From contig CAMTPG010000005.1 in the NCBI GenBank assembly GCA_947074335.1, positions 1 through 23,900 on the forward strand: a stretch of 23,900 bases of DNA, written 5' to 3'. Positions 1-7,245 of the stretch are shown in pieces. Position numbers and translations under genes: made by a program. Origin of the DNA: an uncultured Parabacteroides sp. (GTDB lineage Bacteria; Bacteroidota; Bacteroidia; Bacteroidales; Tannerellaceae). The notes beneath the pieces are model-generated. The model was not told where the DNA came from and made no database searches. It saw only the letters and a program-made list of their open reading frames with translations. Within the stretch, counting starts at the first letter, position 1. Each line of letters opens with the position of its first letter.

Positions 1-816
1 GATCCGGATCATCTGGATATCTACGGAACGCCCGAAGCATATAAAGCGAGTTTTGATCATTTTACCTCTCTGATACAACCGGGCGGATGTCTGATTATGA
101 AGAAAGGTATACATGTAACTCCTCAATTAAATGCCGATGTAAAGAGTTATACCTATTCAGCTTCTGAAACGGCCGATTTTTATGCCACAAATATCCGCAT
201 CGGCAATGGCGAAATCTTTTTCGATTTTGTGGCACCTGATATTACGATTAAAGATATACAACTGGGTGTGCCGGTCAAAATCAATGTGGAAAACGGGGTG
301 GCTGCGATAGCACTGGCCTGGATGAACGGCGTTACCGAGGAGGAAATCCTGAAAGGTATGGCCTCATTCCAGGGTCCGAAACGTCGTTTTGATTTTCATA
401 TTAAAAAAGATCATGTCGTTTTACTGGATGATTATGCACATCATCCCGATGAGCTGAAGGCAAGCATTGAATCAATTAAAGCCTTGTATAAAGGACGGAA
501 AGTAACCGGCATATTTCAGCCGCATCTTTATTCCAGAACCAAAGATTTTGCCCGCGATTTTGCCCGAAGTCTTTCTCTGCTGGATGAATTGATTTTGCTG
601 GATATTTATCCGGCACGCGAAACTCCGATTCCCGGCGTAACCTCACAGCTTATTTTTGATGACGTGACTATTTCACAAAAGCGATTAATTCGTAAAGATG
701 AATTAATTAGTTTGATTTCGGACGAGAAAAATCAGCTGGATGTTGTTATATTACTGGGAGCCGGTGATATTGATTTGCTGATAGAACCTATAAAGCTAAT
801 TTTAGATAAGGAGTAA
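1..816 (+). CDS. murC: UDP-N-acetylmuramate--L-alanine ligase MurC, C-terminal part
   Basis: MurC adds L-alanine to UDP-MurNAc with ATP, the first step of peptidoglycan stem-peptide assembly, in the cytosol. The reading frame is open from base 1, so the gene starts outside the window; about 271 residues of a roughly 460-residue family are visible. The first visible residues, DPDHLDIYGT, match the end of the central Mur-ligase ATPase domain. The later DDYAHHPDEL is the conserved MurC signature at the start of the C-terminal ligase domain, followed by FQPHLYSRT, also typical. An in-frame ATG at base 97 is internal and is not the start. The stop lies 5 bp before ftsQ, and the last codons contain that gene's ribosome binding site, so the two are probably cotranscribed. 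The murC-ftsQ-ftsA-ftsZ order is the usual end of the dcw cluster in Bacteroidetes. Identification is firm. Confidence 0.96.
   Translation, partial: DPDHLDIYGTPEAYKASFDHFTSLIQPGGCLIMKKGIHVTPQLNADVKSYTYSASETADFYATNIRIGNGEIFFDFVAPDITIKDIQLGVPVKINVENGVAAIALAWMNGVTEEEILKGMASFQGPKRRFDFHIKKDHVVLLDDYAHHPDELKASIESIKALYKGRKVTGIFQPHLYSRTKDFARDFARSLSLLDELILLDIYPARETPIPGVTSQLIFDDVTISQKRLIRKDELISLISDEKNQLDVVILLGAGDIDLLIEPIKLILDKE
808..813 (+). promoter_or_regulatory. Shine-Dalgarno site for ftsQ
   Basis: AAGGAG overlaps the last codons of murC and stands 8 bases before a GTG triplet at 822. Bacteroidetes genes usually lack strong Shine-Dalgarno sites, so this one helps to fix the GTG as the ftsQ start and suggests translational coupling with murC. 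Confidence 0.6.
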
Positions 817-821
817 CAGGC

Positions 822-1547
822 GTGATTCGTATTTTATCCATAGTCGCAGCAGCCGTATTATGTGCTTACCTTGCATTTACTGCTTTCTTTTTTCGCGAAA
901 GGAAACAGCAGGATTTATGCAGGGATATTCAGGTTGTGGTGCTGGATAGTCTGGATAAACATTTTATCAATGAGAAAGATCTGATTGGTTTATTGAATCA
1001 AAAAAAGATCAATCCTATTAATAAACCATTAAACGAGATTAACACATTCGAAATTGAATCCGAATTGTTAAAGAACGAGATGATTTCGCGTATTCAGGTC
1101 TATAAAACACCTTCATCGCAAATAATCATAGAAGTAGAGCAGAAAATGCCGATACTCCGTATAATGGGACGAAATAATTACTATATTGATAACTCAGGAA
1201 GCACAATGCCATTAAGTGCCCGGTATGTGGCTCATGTACCAATTGCTTTCGGACATATAGAAAAAGACTTTGGAACAACTGATTTGTATGAATTTGCATT
1301 ATTTTTGCAAAAGGATGATTTTTGGAACGGGCAGATTACCCAGATTTATGTTCATCCGGATCATGAAGTTGAACTGATTCCGCGTGTGGGAAATCATAAG
1401 ATAATGCTGGGATCTTTATCAGACTTCGAAGATAAACTGTCGGATCTTCGTCTTTTTTATGAAAAGGCCATGCCGAAAGTGGGATGGAATAAATACAGTG
1501 TTATCAATTTAAAATATAAAGATCAGATTATTTGCACTAAAAGATAA
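822..1547 (+). CDS. ftsQ: Cell division protein FtsQ
   Basis: FtsQ is a bitopic divisome protein that links cytoplasmic FtsA/FtsZ to the septal peptidoglycan machinery. The product is 241 residues with a GTG start supported by an AAGGAG site. One membrane segment lies at about residues 4-23, preceded by a very short cytoplasmic tail, as expected in Bacteroidetes FtsQ. The region from about 38 to 110 (VVVLDSLDKHFINEKDLIGL, then an EVEQKMPILRI stretch) reads as a POTRA domain, and the remainder as the beta-rich FtsQ domain. Sequence conservation in this family is low, so the call rests on topology, the POTRA-like pattern and the position between murC and ftsA. It is 5 bp from murC and 6 bp from ftsA, in one operon. 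Confidence 0.9.
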   Translation: MIRILSIVAAAVLCAYLAFTAFFFRERKQQDLCRDIQVVVLDSLDKHFINEKDLIGLLNQKKINPINKPLNEINTFEIESELLKNEMISRIQVYKTPSSQIIIEVEQKMPILRIMGRNNYYIDNSGSTMPLSARYVAHVPIAFGHIEKDFGTTDLYEFALFLQKDDFWNGQITQIYVHPDHEVELIPRVGNHKIMLGSLSDFEDKLSDLRLFYEKAMPKVGWNKYSVINLKYKDQIICTKR

Positions 1548-1553
1548 ATAGAT

Positions 1554-2993
1554 ATGGCGTACAAGGAATTTATTGCAGCCATCGACCTGGGTTCATCTCA
1601 TATTGTCGGTATGGTAGGTGTGAAGGAACAAAATAAAGCTCTTTCGGTAATCACTTATGAGGTCGAAAGCACCGACAAATGCATTCGCAGAGGTTGTGTG
1701 AAAAGTATTAAAGATGCAGCCAATAAGATAAACAGGTTAATACTGAAACTTGAAAATAAACTCAAGGGCGAAAAGATTGCCAAAGTCTATCTGGGTATCG
1801 GCGGTCAATCATTACGCACAATTAATCATACTGTTACCCGTATGCTCGGGGGCGGAACCATCACTGATGAAGTGCTGGCATCACTTGAGGATGAATGTAA
1901 AGCATATCATCCCGATATGCTGGATATATTTAAAGTTACTTCTCCGGTTTATTTTTTGGATAATAAATCGGAATCTAATCCCCTTGGATTATCCTGTTCG
2001 CGCATAGAAGCTCATTATAAACTGATTGTAGGGCGTCCTTCACTGCGTCATGCCCTGTTGAATAATCTGGCGAGTCATATAAAAGTGGAAATTGCCGGAT
2101 TAATTACGGAGCCTGATGCTTTGGCTGATCTGGTTTTATCAGATACGGAAAAAGAGGAGGGTTGCATTCTGATTGATTTTGGTGCAGGTGTAACTTCGGT
2201 AACGATAGTAAAAGAGCATAAAATAGTGGCTTTAACCGTGATTCCATTGGGCAGCGATTTAATTACACGTGATTTAATGTCGTTGAATATTGCAGAGAAG
2301 GAGGCTGAACGCCTGAAACGGACTTTTGGTAATGCTTTAATGGAAAAAGAGGATCCCAAACAGACTGTTTCGGTGGAGATGACCGACGGGCAAACCAATA
2401 AAGAGGTTAAAATCTCCGAAATCAATCTGATCGTAGAAGCGCGTGCACGCGAAATAATAGAAAATGCATATGCACGCGTTGAAGAAGCCGGTGTGGCAAA
2501 AGAGGCCGGTTTCTCGGTGGTAATCAGCGGAAACGGTTCTGCCTTGAAAAATATGCGCGAAGCAATTTCACAACGATTTAAAATGGATGTCCGGTATTCT
2601 TCTGTGCGTAAAGACAAGATAGAAAGCGGCGAAATGATTGCCAATAACCCGTCCTATACCATGGCAGCTGCATTGCTGTTGCAGGGCAATATGGATTGCG
2701 CTGTGGCTGAACCGGTTGTGGTACCGGAAGTTAAAGTGGTTGTTCAGGAAGCAGTAATACAAACTGAACCTGACGAAACTGAACCTGGCGAAACCAGAAA
2801 ACCGGTAGAACTTCAATCGGAAGAATTGAAAAATACAAAAAAAGAAAATCATCCGCATGAAGAAAAAACTGCTTCTGAACGATCCTCTTCACGGAATAGC
2901 CAGAATTCCAGACATCAGCCTAATAGAACTAAAGTACCCGGACTATTTGATAAAGTAGCGGGAAAAATTTCTGAAATGTTCAATGAAGAGTAA
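1554..2993 (+). CDS. ftsA: Cell division protein FtsA
   Basis: FtsA is an actin-like ATPase that tethers FtsZ to the membrane. The 479-residue product starts with FIAAIDLGSSHIVGMVG, the actin-fold phosphate-1 motif, and contains a second phosphate motif CILIDFGAGVTSVTIV near residue 205 and an adenosine motif VVISGNGSALKNM near residue 323. After about residue 390 comes a long, charged, low-complexity linker rich in Glu, Lys, Ser and Pro. The protein ends with KVPGLFDKVAGKISEMFNEE, a typical amphipathic membrane-targeting helix. The family is often about 420 residues, so the extra length is the linker, as is common in Bacteroidales. It lies 23 bp before ftsZ. Long open frames on the opposite strand inside this gene are judged to be shadows. 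Confidence 0.96.
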   Translation: MAYKEFIAAIDLGSSHIVGMVGVKEQNKALSVITYEVESTDKCIRRGCVKSIKDAANKINRLILKLENKLKGEKIAKVYLGIGGQSLRTINHTVTRMLGGGTITDEVLASLEDECKAYHPDMLDIFKVTSPVYFLDNKSESNPLGLSCSRIEAHYKLIVGRPSLRHALLNNLASHIKVEIAGLITEPDALADLVLSDTEKEEGCILIDFGAGVTSVTIVKEHKIVALTVIPLGSDLITRDLMSLNIAEKEAERLKRTFGNALMEKEDPKQTVSVEMTDGQTNKEVKISEINLIVEARAREIIENAYARVEEAGVAKEAGFSVVISGNGSALKNMREAISQRFKMDVRYSSVRKDKIESGEMIANNPSYTMAAALLLQGNMDCAVAEPVVVPEVKVVVQEAVIQTEPDETEPGETRKPVELQSEELKNTKKENHPHEEKTASERSSSRNSQNSRHQPNRTKVPGLFDKVAGKISEMFNEE

Positions 2994-3016
2994 TAATTGC
3001 ATTAAAACGAACAGCT

Positions 3017-4372
3017 ATGGATGAAATACTAGATTTCGATTTTAAGAGAGCTCCTCAAACCATTATCAAAGTCATCGGTGTAGGTGGCGGAGGCGGTAAT
3101 GCCGTAAATAATATGTATCGGAGAGGAATTAAGGATGTCTCTTTTGTCTTATGCAATACTGATAATCAGGCTCTGAATGGTTCGGAGGTACCCGATAAAT
3201 TATTAATCGGTTCGAATGTTACTTTCGGACTTGGATCCGGAGATCAGCCCGAACGCGGTGAACAGGCGGCCGAAGACAGTGCCGAAGAAATCAAAGAAAT
3301 GTTGAGCGACGGTACCCGTATGGCATTCATTACTGCCGGTATGGGTGGTGGAACCGGAACCGGTGCTGCTCCGGTAGTAGCCCGTATTTCCAAAGAGATG
3401 GGTGTACTTACCGTGGGTATTGTTACTATTCCTTTCGAATTTGAAGGTCGCTTTAAAATTATACAGGCACTTACCGGTGTGGAAAAGATTGCCAAGAATG
3501 TAGATGCATTACTCGTGATTAATAATGAACGATTGCGTGATATGTATGCAGAGATCGGACTCAGTGTACCCAAAGCCTATGAAAAGGCCGACGAAACACT
3601 GACTATTGCCGCAAAAAGTATTGCCGAAATTATTACGATTCATGGTTTGCAAAACTTAGACTTTGCCGATGTTCATACTACCATGAAAGACGGGGGGGTG
3701 GCTTTGATGAGTAATGGTTATGGTGAAGGTGAAGATCGTTTGCAGAAAGCAATCGATGAAGCTTTAAAATCGCCATTGTTAAATAATAATGATATTTTTA
3801 ATGCACGTCGCATCCTCTTCAATATTTATTACAGTGATGAAGCTGAACTGGGTATGGATGAAATGAATTATGTGCATGAATTCATGGCCCGTTTCAAAAC
3901 ACGTTTCCGCGTGAAGTGGGGTTTTGCCAACGATAATAGTTTAGGAAAACAGATAAAGATAACAATTCTGGCTACCGGTTTCGGATTAGATAATATTCCG
4001 GAGATAGCAGATAAACGTCGTATCGAATCCGAGGAGGAGGCACGTGAAGAAGAAGAACGTGCTGCATTACGTCAGCAGGAAGAAGAGAAGGAACGTGATT
4101 TATTGGATCGTTACGGTTATGGTAATCTGATGAGCCGCCCCAAAGTGGAAGTCGTGGTTTTAAATCCGGATGAGCTGGATGATGACTATCTGATCTCCCT
4201 GCTGGAGGAGACCCCTGCATACAAACGAAATATGAAGGAGTTTGCCAAAGCGCGTCAGAAAGAAGATCAGCTTATTGCTCAAAAGGAAACATCCGCTTTT
4301 TCTTTAAAAGAAGATACCGAACCGGCCTATAAAAAAGATAAACCGGATAAACGAATTATAAGTTTTAAATAA
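3017..4372 (+). CDS. ftsZ: Cell division GTPase FtsZ
   Basis: FtsZ is the tubulin-like GTPase that forms the cytokinetic ring. The 451-residue product has the nucleotide-binding N-terminus (VIGVGGGGGNAVNNM, residues 19-33), the tubulin signature GGGTGTGAAP at about 110-119, and a T7 synergy-loop region NLDFADV near residue 214, so it should be an active GTPase. The globular part ends near residue 325 and is followed by a charged Glu/Arg-rich linker. Near residue 400 the sequence ETPAYKRN resembles the FtsA-binding C-terminal peptide, but about 47 residues follow it, including a second similar stretch, EPAYKKDK, before the end at RIISFK. It is the last strictly divisional gene of the operon; the YqeY-like gene starts 12 bp later. 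Confidence 0.97.
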   Translation: MDEILDFDFKRAPQTIIKVIGVGGGGGNAVNNMYRRGIKDVSFVLCNTDNQALNGSEVPDKLLIGSNVTFGLGSGDQPERGEQAAEDSAEEIKEMLSDGTRMAFITAGMGGGTGTGAAPVVARISKEMGVLTVGIVTIPFEFEGRFKIIQALTGVEKIAKNVDALLVINNERLRDMYAEIGLSVPKAYEKADETLTIAAKSIAEIITIHGLQNLDFADVHTTMKDGGVALMSNGYGEGEDRLQKAIDEALKSPLLNNNDIFNARRILFNIYYSDEAELGMDEMNYVHEFMARFKTRFRVKWGFANDNSLGKQIKITILATGFGLDNIPEIADKRRIESEEEAREEEERAALRQQEEEKERDLLDRYGYGNLMSRPKVEVVVLNPDELDDDYLISLLEETPAYKRNMKEFAKARQKEDQLIAQKETSAFSLKEDTEPAYKKDKPDKRIISFK

Positions 4373-4384
4373 ATAATAAACGCA

Positions 4385-4837
4385 ATGGATTTATTTGAAA
4401 AAGTCAGCGAAGACATTAAAAACGCAATGAAAGCAAAAGATAAAGTGGCTTTGGAAACATTACGCAATGTTAAGAAATTCTTTATCGAAGCAAAGACAGC
4501 TCCGGGAGCTAATGATACACTTTCGGATGCAGATGCCCAGAAGATTATCCAGAAACTGGTGAAACAGGGAAAAGATGCTGCCACAGTTTATACGCAGCAG
4601 GGTCGTCAGGATCTGGCAGATGCCGAACTGGCACAGGTTGCCGTGATGGAAAAATACCTTCCCGAGCAAATGTCGGATGCCGAACTGGAGGAGGCTGTTC
4701 GTAAAATTATTGCCGAGACAGGAGCTGCCGGACCGAAAGATATGGGTAAAGTAATGGGTGTGGCTACAAAATCACTGGCCGGAAAAGCAGAAGGTCGTAA
4801 AATATCAGAAACTGTAAAGAGCTTATTAAATCAATAA
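4385..4837 (+). CDS. YqeY/GatB-like domain protein
   Basis: This 150-residue protein matches the YqeY family, homologous to the tRNA-binding tail domain of the GatB subunit of the aspartyl/glutamyl-tRNA amidotransferase. As a stand-alone protein its function is not established. The diagnostic features are the N-terminal helix LFEKVSEDIKNAMKAKDKVA with TLRNVKK after it, the central KLVKQGKDAATVYTQQGRQD, the VMEKYLPEQMSD segment and the C-terminal GPKDMGKVMGVATKSLAGKA. Length is normal for the family (about 150). It follows ftsZ by 12 bp and very probably belongs to the same transcript, an arrangement common in Bacteroidales. Two hairpins end the unit, the first overlapping the stop codon. Confidence 0.93.
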   Translation: MDLFEKVSEDIKNAMKAKDKVALETLRNVKKFFIEAKTAPGANDTLSDADAQKIIQKLVKQGKDAATVYTQQGRQDLADAELAQVAVMEKYLPEQMSDAELEEAVRKIIAETGAAGPKDMGKVMGVATKSLAGKAEGRKISETVKSLLNQ

Positions 4838-4842
4838 GCTCT
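4818..4842 (+). terminator. Hairpin spanning the yqeY stop codon
   Basis: AGAGCTTATT (4818-4827) and AATAAGCTCT (4833-4842) form a perfect 10-bp stem with a 5-base loop; the TAA stop at 4835-4837 is inside the descending arm. The bases after it are only moderately T-rich, so alone it would be a weak terminator. It precedes a stronger hairpin by 13 bp. Confidence 0.55.
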
Positions 4843-4855
4843 ATTTTAATAATCC

Positions 4856-4909
4856 GGATATAAACGACTGCCATCGAATAAAAGATACCGTCGTTTATAT
4901 CCTTTTTTT
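4856..4909 (+). terminator. Intrinsic terminator of the ftsZ-yqeY operon
   Basis: GGATATAAACGAC (4856-4868) pairs perfectly with GTCGTTTATATCC (4890-4902), followed at once by seven T residues. The 21-base loop is larger than usual, but the 13-bp stem and T run make a convincing terminator between yqeY and cstA. Confidence 0.85.
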
Positions 4910-4931
4910 GTCTACTTAATTCTTTAAAACC

Positions 4932-6347
4932 ATGATTACCTTTATTTGTTGCCTTATCATTCTCGTGGCAGGCTATTTTATCTATGGTAAGTATGTAGAA
5001 CGTGTGTTTTCGATCGATGCAGACAGACAAACACCCGCTTATTCATTAAAAGACGGAATCGATTATATGCCGTTAAAGCCCTGGAAGATCTTTATGATTC
5101 AGTTTTTGAATATTGCCGGATTGGGGCCGATTTTTGGTGCTATTATGGGTGCAAAATTTGGAACCGCCTCTTTTTTGTGGATTGTATTCGGCAGTATCTT
5201 TGCCGGTGCGGTTCATGATTATATGGCCGGAATGCTTTCACTGCGGGAAAAAGGTGAAAGTCTGCCTGAAATTGTGGGGCGATATCTGGGTCCGCATTTC
5301 AAACAGTTTATGCGTGGCTTTACCGTTATATTAATGATTTTGGTAGGTGCAGTGTTTGTAGCCGGTCCTGCCGGATTGCTGGCAAATCTTACTCCGGCCA
5401 GGCTGGATACCAATTTCTGGATCATATTGGTTTTTATCTATTATGTAATTGCCACACTTCTGCCGGTGGATAAAATTATTGGCAAAATTTATCCTTTTTT
5501 TGCCGGTGCTCTTTTATTCATGGCAATCGGCATACTGATTATGCTTTTTATCCATTTTCCTCCTCTCCCCGAAATTACAGAGGGTATAAAAAATACCTAT
5601 CCCGGCCATCTCCCTATTTTTCCCATTATGTTTGTCAGTATAGCGTGTGGTGCAATTTCCGGATTTCATGCTACACAGAGTCCGTTAATGGCCCGCTGTA
5701 TTACAAATGAAAAGTATGGCCGTCCTATATTCTACGGCTCCATGATTACAGAAGGTATTGTCGCTTTAATCTGGGCTGCTGCAGCAACCTATTTTTATCA
5801 CAATAACGGTATGTCAGAAACCAATGCCGCCATAGTTGTCGACAGCATTACCAAAGAATGGCTGGGAAAAGCCGGAAGCGTACTGGCTATTCTGGGTGTT
5901 ATTGCAGCTCCTATTACTTCAGGAGATACAGCCTTTCGGTCAGCGCGTCTTATTGTGGCTGATTTTCTGAAACTTGAACAAAAGAAAATTATAAAGCGGC
6001 TGTTTATCTGTATTCCGCTATTTTTAGTGGCAATTGCTTTGTTATTTTATAGTTTTCAAAATAAAGACGGATTCGATATGATTTGGCGTTATTTTGCATG
6101 GAGTAATCAGACACTGGCTGTATTTACATTATGGGCTCTGACCGTCTATCTGGTATCTTCGCAGAAAAATTATTGGATAACTTTAATTCCTGCACTGTTT
6201 ATGACGGCCGTTTGTATCACTTATATATTTATAGCGCCCGAAGGATTTGGCTGGAGTAATACAATTTCATTAGGTCTGGGTTTAGGTTTAACAACAATTG
6301 TTTGTATTTTCTTTTGGATTTGGAAATATAAAATCAATAAATTTTAA
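4932..6347 (+). CDS. cstA: CstA-type carbon starvation / peptide transporter
   Basis: CstA family proteins are inner-membrane transporters implicated in uptake of peptides (and pyruvate in some members) on nutrient limitation. The 471-residue product is strongly hydrophobic with many membrane segments, beginning with ITFICCLIILVAGYFIYG. Characteristic stretches are FLNIAGLGPIFGAIMGAKFG (about residues 57-76), the AGAVHDYMAGMLSLREKG loop and ISGFHATQSPLMARC near the middle, followed by ITSGDTAFRSARLIVADFL. E. coli CstA is about 700 residues; this is the short form of about 470-480 residues common in Bacteroidetes, so it is not truncated. It is set apart from the ftsZ operon by a terminator and is followed by a convergent regulator operon. 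No close match to a TAnnTTTG promoter was found in the 94 bp upstream. Confidence 0.92.
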   Translation: MITFICCLIILVAGYFIYGKYVERVFSIDADRQTPAYSLKDGIDYMPLKPWKIFMIQFLNIAGLGPIFGAIMGAKFGTASFLWIVFGSIFAGAVHDYMAGMLSLREKGESLPEIVGRYLGPHFKQFMRGFTVILMILVGAVFVAGPAGLLANLTPARLDTNFWIILVFIYYVIATLLPVDKIIGKIYPFFAGALLFMAIGILIMLFIHFPPLPEITEGIKNTYPGHLPIFPIMFVSIACGAISGFHATQSPLMARCITNEKYGRPIFYGSMITEGIVALIWAAAATYFYHNNGMSETNAAIVVDSITKEWLGKAGSVLAILGVIAAPITSGDTAFRSARLIVADFLKLEQKKIIKRLFICIPLFLVAIALLFYSFQNKDGFDMIWRYFAWSNQTLAVFTLWALTVYLVSSQKNYWITLIPALFMTAVCITYIFIAPEGFGWSNTISLGLGLGLTTIVCIFFWIWKYKINKF

Positions 6348-6358
6348 GTTTAATACAG

Positions 6359-6394
6359 TCATTGATTCTGATTGATGAATGACAGAATCAATGA
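6359..6394. repeat. 12-bp perfect inverted repeat between cstA and rprY
   Basis: TCATTGATTCTG (6359-6370) pairs with CAGAATCAATGA (6383-6394) across a 12-base loop, 12 bp after the cstA stop. There is no T run after it on the plus strand. It may be a 3'-end stabilising hairpin or a non-canonical terminator for cstA. Confidence 0.5.
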
Positions 6395-6408
6395 GCAGAA
6401 TAAATAAA

Positions 6409-6450
6409 GCATGAAATCAGTCAAAAGAATATTTTCGGTAGATTTCATGC
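6409..6450. repeat. 10-bp inverted repeat between cstA and rprY
   Basis: GCATGAAATC (6409-6418) and GATTTCATGC (6441-6450) form a perfect 10-bp stem with a 22-base loop. It is the second of three hairpins in this 179-bp convergent gap. No poly-T follows on either strand. Confidence 0.45.
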
Positions 6451-6453
6451 CAT

Positions 6454-6488
6454 AAAAAAGGATTGCCTGTTTTTTCAGACAATCCTTT
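6454..6488 (-). terminator. Intrinsic terminator of rprX-rprY
   Basis: Read on the minus strand, bases 6488-6476 and 6469-6457 pair over 13 positions (one G-U) around a 6-base loop. The descending arm runs into T residues, the complement of the A run at 6454-6459. It sits 38 bp after the rprY stop. Confidence 0.75.
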
Positions 6489-6526
6489 ATACTGTTTAAT
6501 ATCTCTTATTTGTGGAGATTTACAAT

Positions 6527-7243
6527 TTATTCCTCACGTGCCGGTTCATCACCTACCGGTGTAATCAGTTTATACCCTTTACCGTGAATGTTGATGATTT
6601 CGATGCTGGGATCATCTTTCAATAATTTACGCAATTTTGTGATGTAAACATCCATACTGCGTGCATTAAAGTAATTATCATCTACCCAAATGGTTTTTAA
6701 GGCATAGTTACGTTCCAGGATTTCGTTGGCATGTGAACATAACAGGCTTAATAATTCGCATTCTTTGGTAGTCAGTTTCGTTACTTTGTCGCCGATGGTT
6801 AATGTTTGTTTTTGAGTATCGAACATGAAATTACCCAGTTTATAGAATGGAATATCTTTCATTTTCTTGCCTTTCACGCGACGAAGAATAGCTTCAATAC
6901 GAAGCAATAACTCTTCCATGCTGAATGGTTTAGTCAAATAATCATCAGCACCTATTTTAAATCCTTCCAGAATATCTTCTTTCATTGTTTTAGCAGTTAA
7001 GAAAATAATTGGAATGTCCGGATTAATAGCACGAATTTCCTGTGCCAGTGTGAAACCGTCTTTTTTAGGCATCATCACATCAAGCACACAAAGATCGTAT
7101 TTACCTTTCGTAAAACCTTTATAACCAGCTTCTCCATCTGTAAAGAGATCTGTTACATACCCTTTAGCCTGTAAGTATTCTCTTAATAGCATACCCAGGT
7201 TTTCGTCATCTTCGCAAAAGAAGATTTTCAGTTTTTCTTCCAT
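6527..7243 (-). CDS. rprY: Response regulator, OmpR/PhoB family, RprY-like
   Basis: This 238-residue protein is a phosphorylation-controlled transcription factor. The receiver domain (about 5-120) has the acidic pocket CEDDE, phospho-acceptor Asp55 in VLDVMMPKKDG, the Thr/Ala switch FLTAK and Lys105 in LTKPFS. The C-terminal winged-helix domain (about 135-230) has the OmpR-family pattern ending KDDPSIEIINIHGKGYKLI. The sequence, notably MEEKLKIFFCEDDENLGML and the NYFNARSMDVYITKLRK segment, corresponds closely to what I recall of Bacteroides RprY. In Bacteroides RprXY was found through altered drug resistance and linked to stress responses; the signal is not well defined. Only 2 bp separate it from the upstream rprX stop, so the two are cotranscribed. 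A terminator follows. Confidence 0.9.
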   Translation of the reverse strand: MEEKLKIFFCEDDENLGMLLREYLQAKGYVTDLFTDGEAGYKGFTKGKYDLCVLDVMMPKKDGFTLAQEIRAINPDIPIIFLTAKTMKEDILEGFKIGADDYLTKPFSMEELLLRIEAILRRVKGKKMKDIPFYKLGNFMFDTQKQTLTIGDKVTKLTTKECELLSLLCSHANEILERNYALKTIWVDDNYFNARSMDVYITKLRKLLKDDPSIEIINIHGKGYKLITPVGDEPAREE

Positions 7244-7245
7244 AA

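Noticed and set aside
97..816. A complete short gene starting at the ATG at 97
   Set aside because: The frame is open to base 1 and the upstream residues match MurC, so the ATG is internal to a gene cut by the window edge.
2075..2644. 189-residue open frame on the minus strand inside ftsA
   Set aside because: It lies wholly antisense to a well-supported gene, has Ser/Ile/Arg-rich composition typical of a reverse shadow, and shows no recognisable domain.
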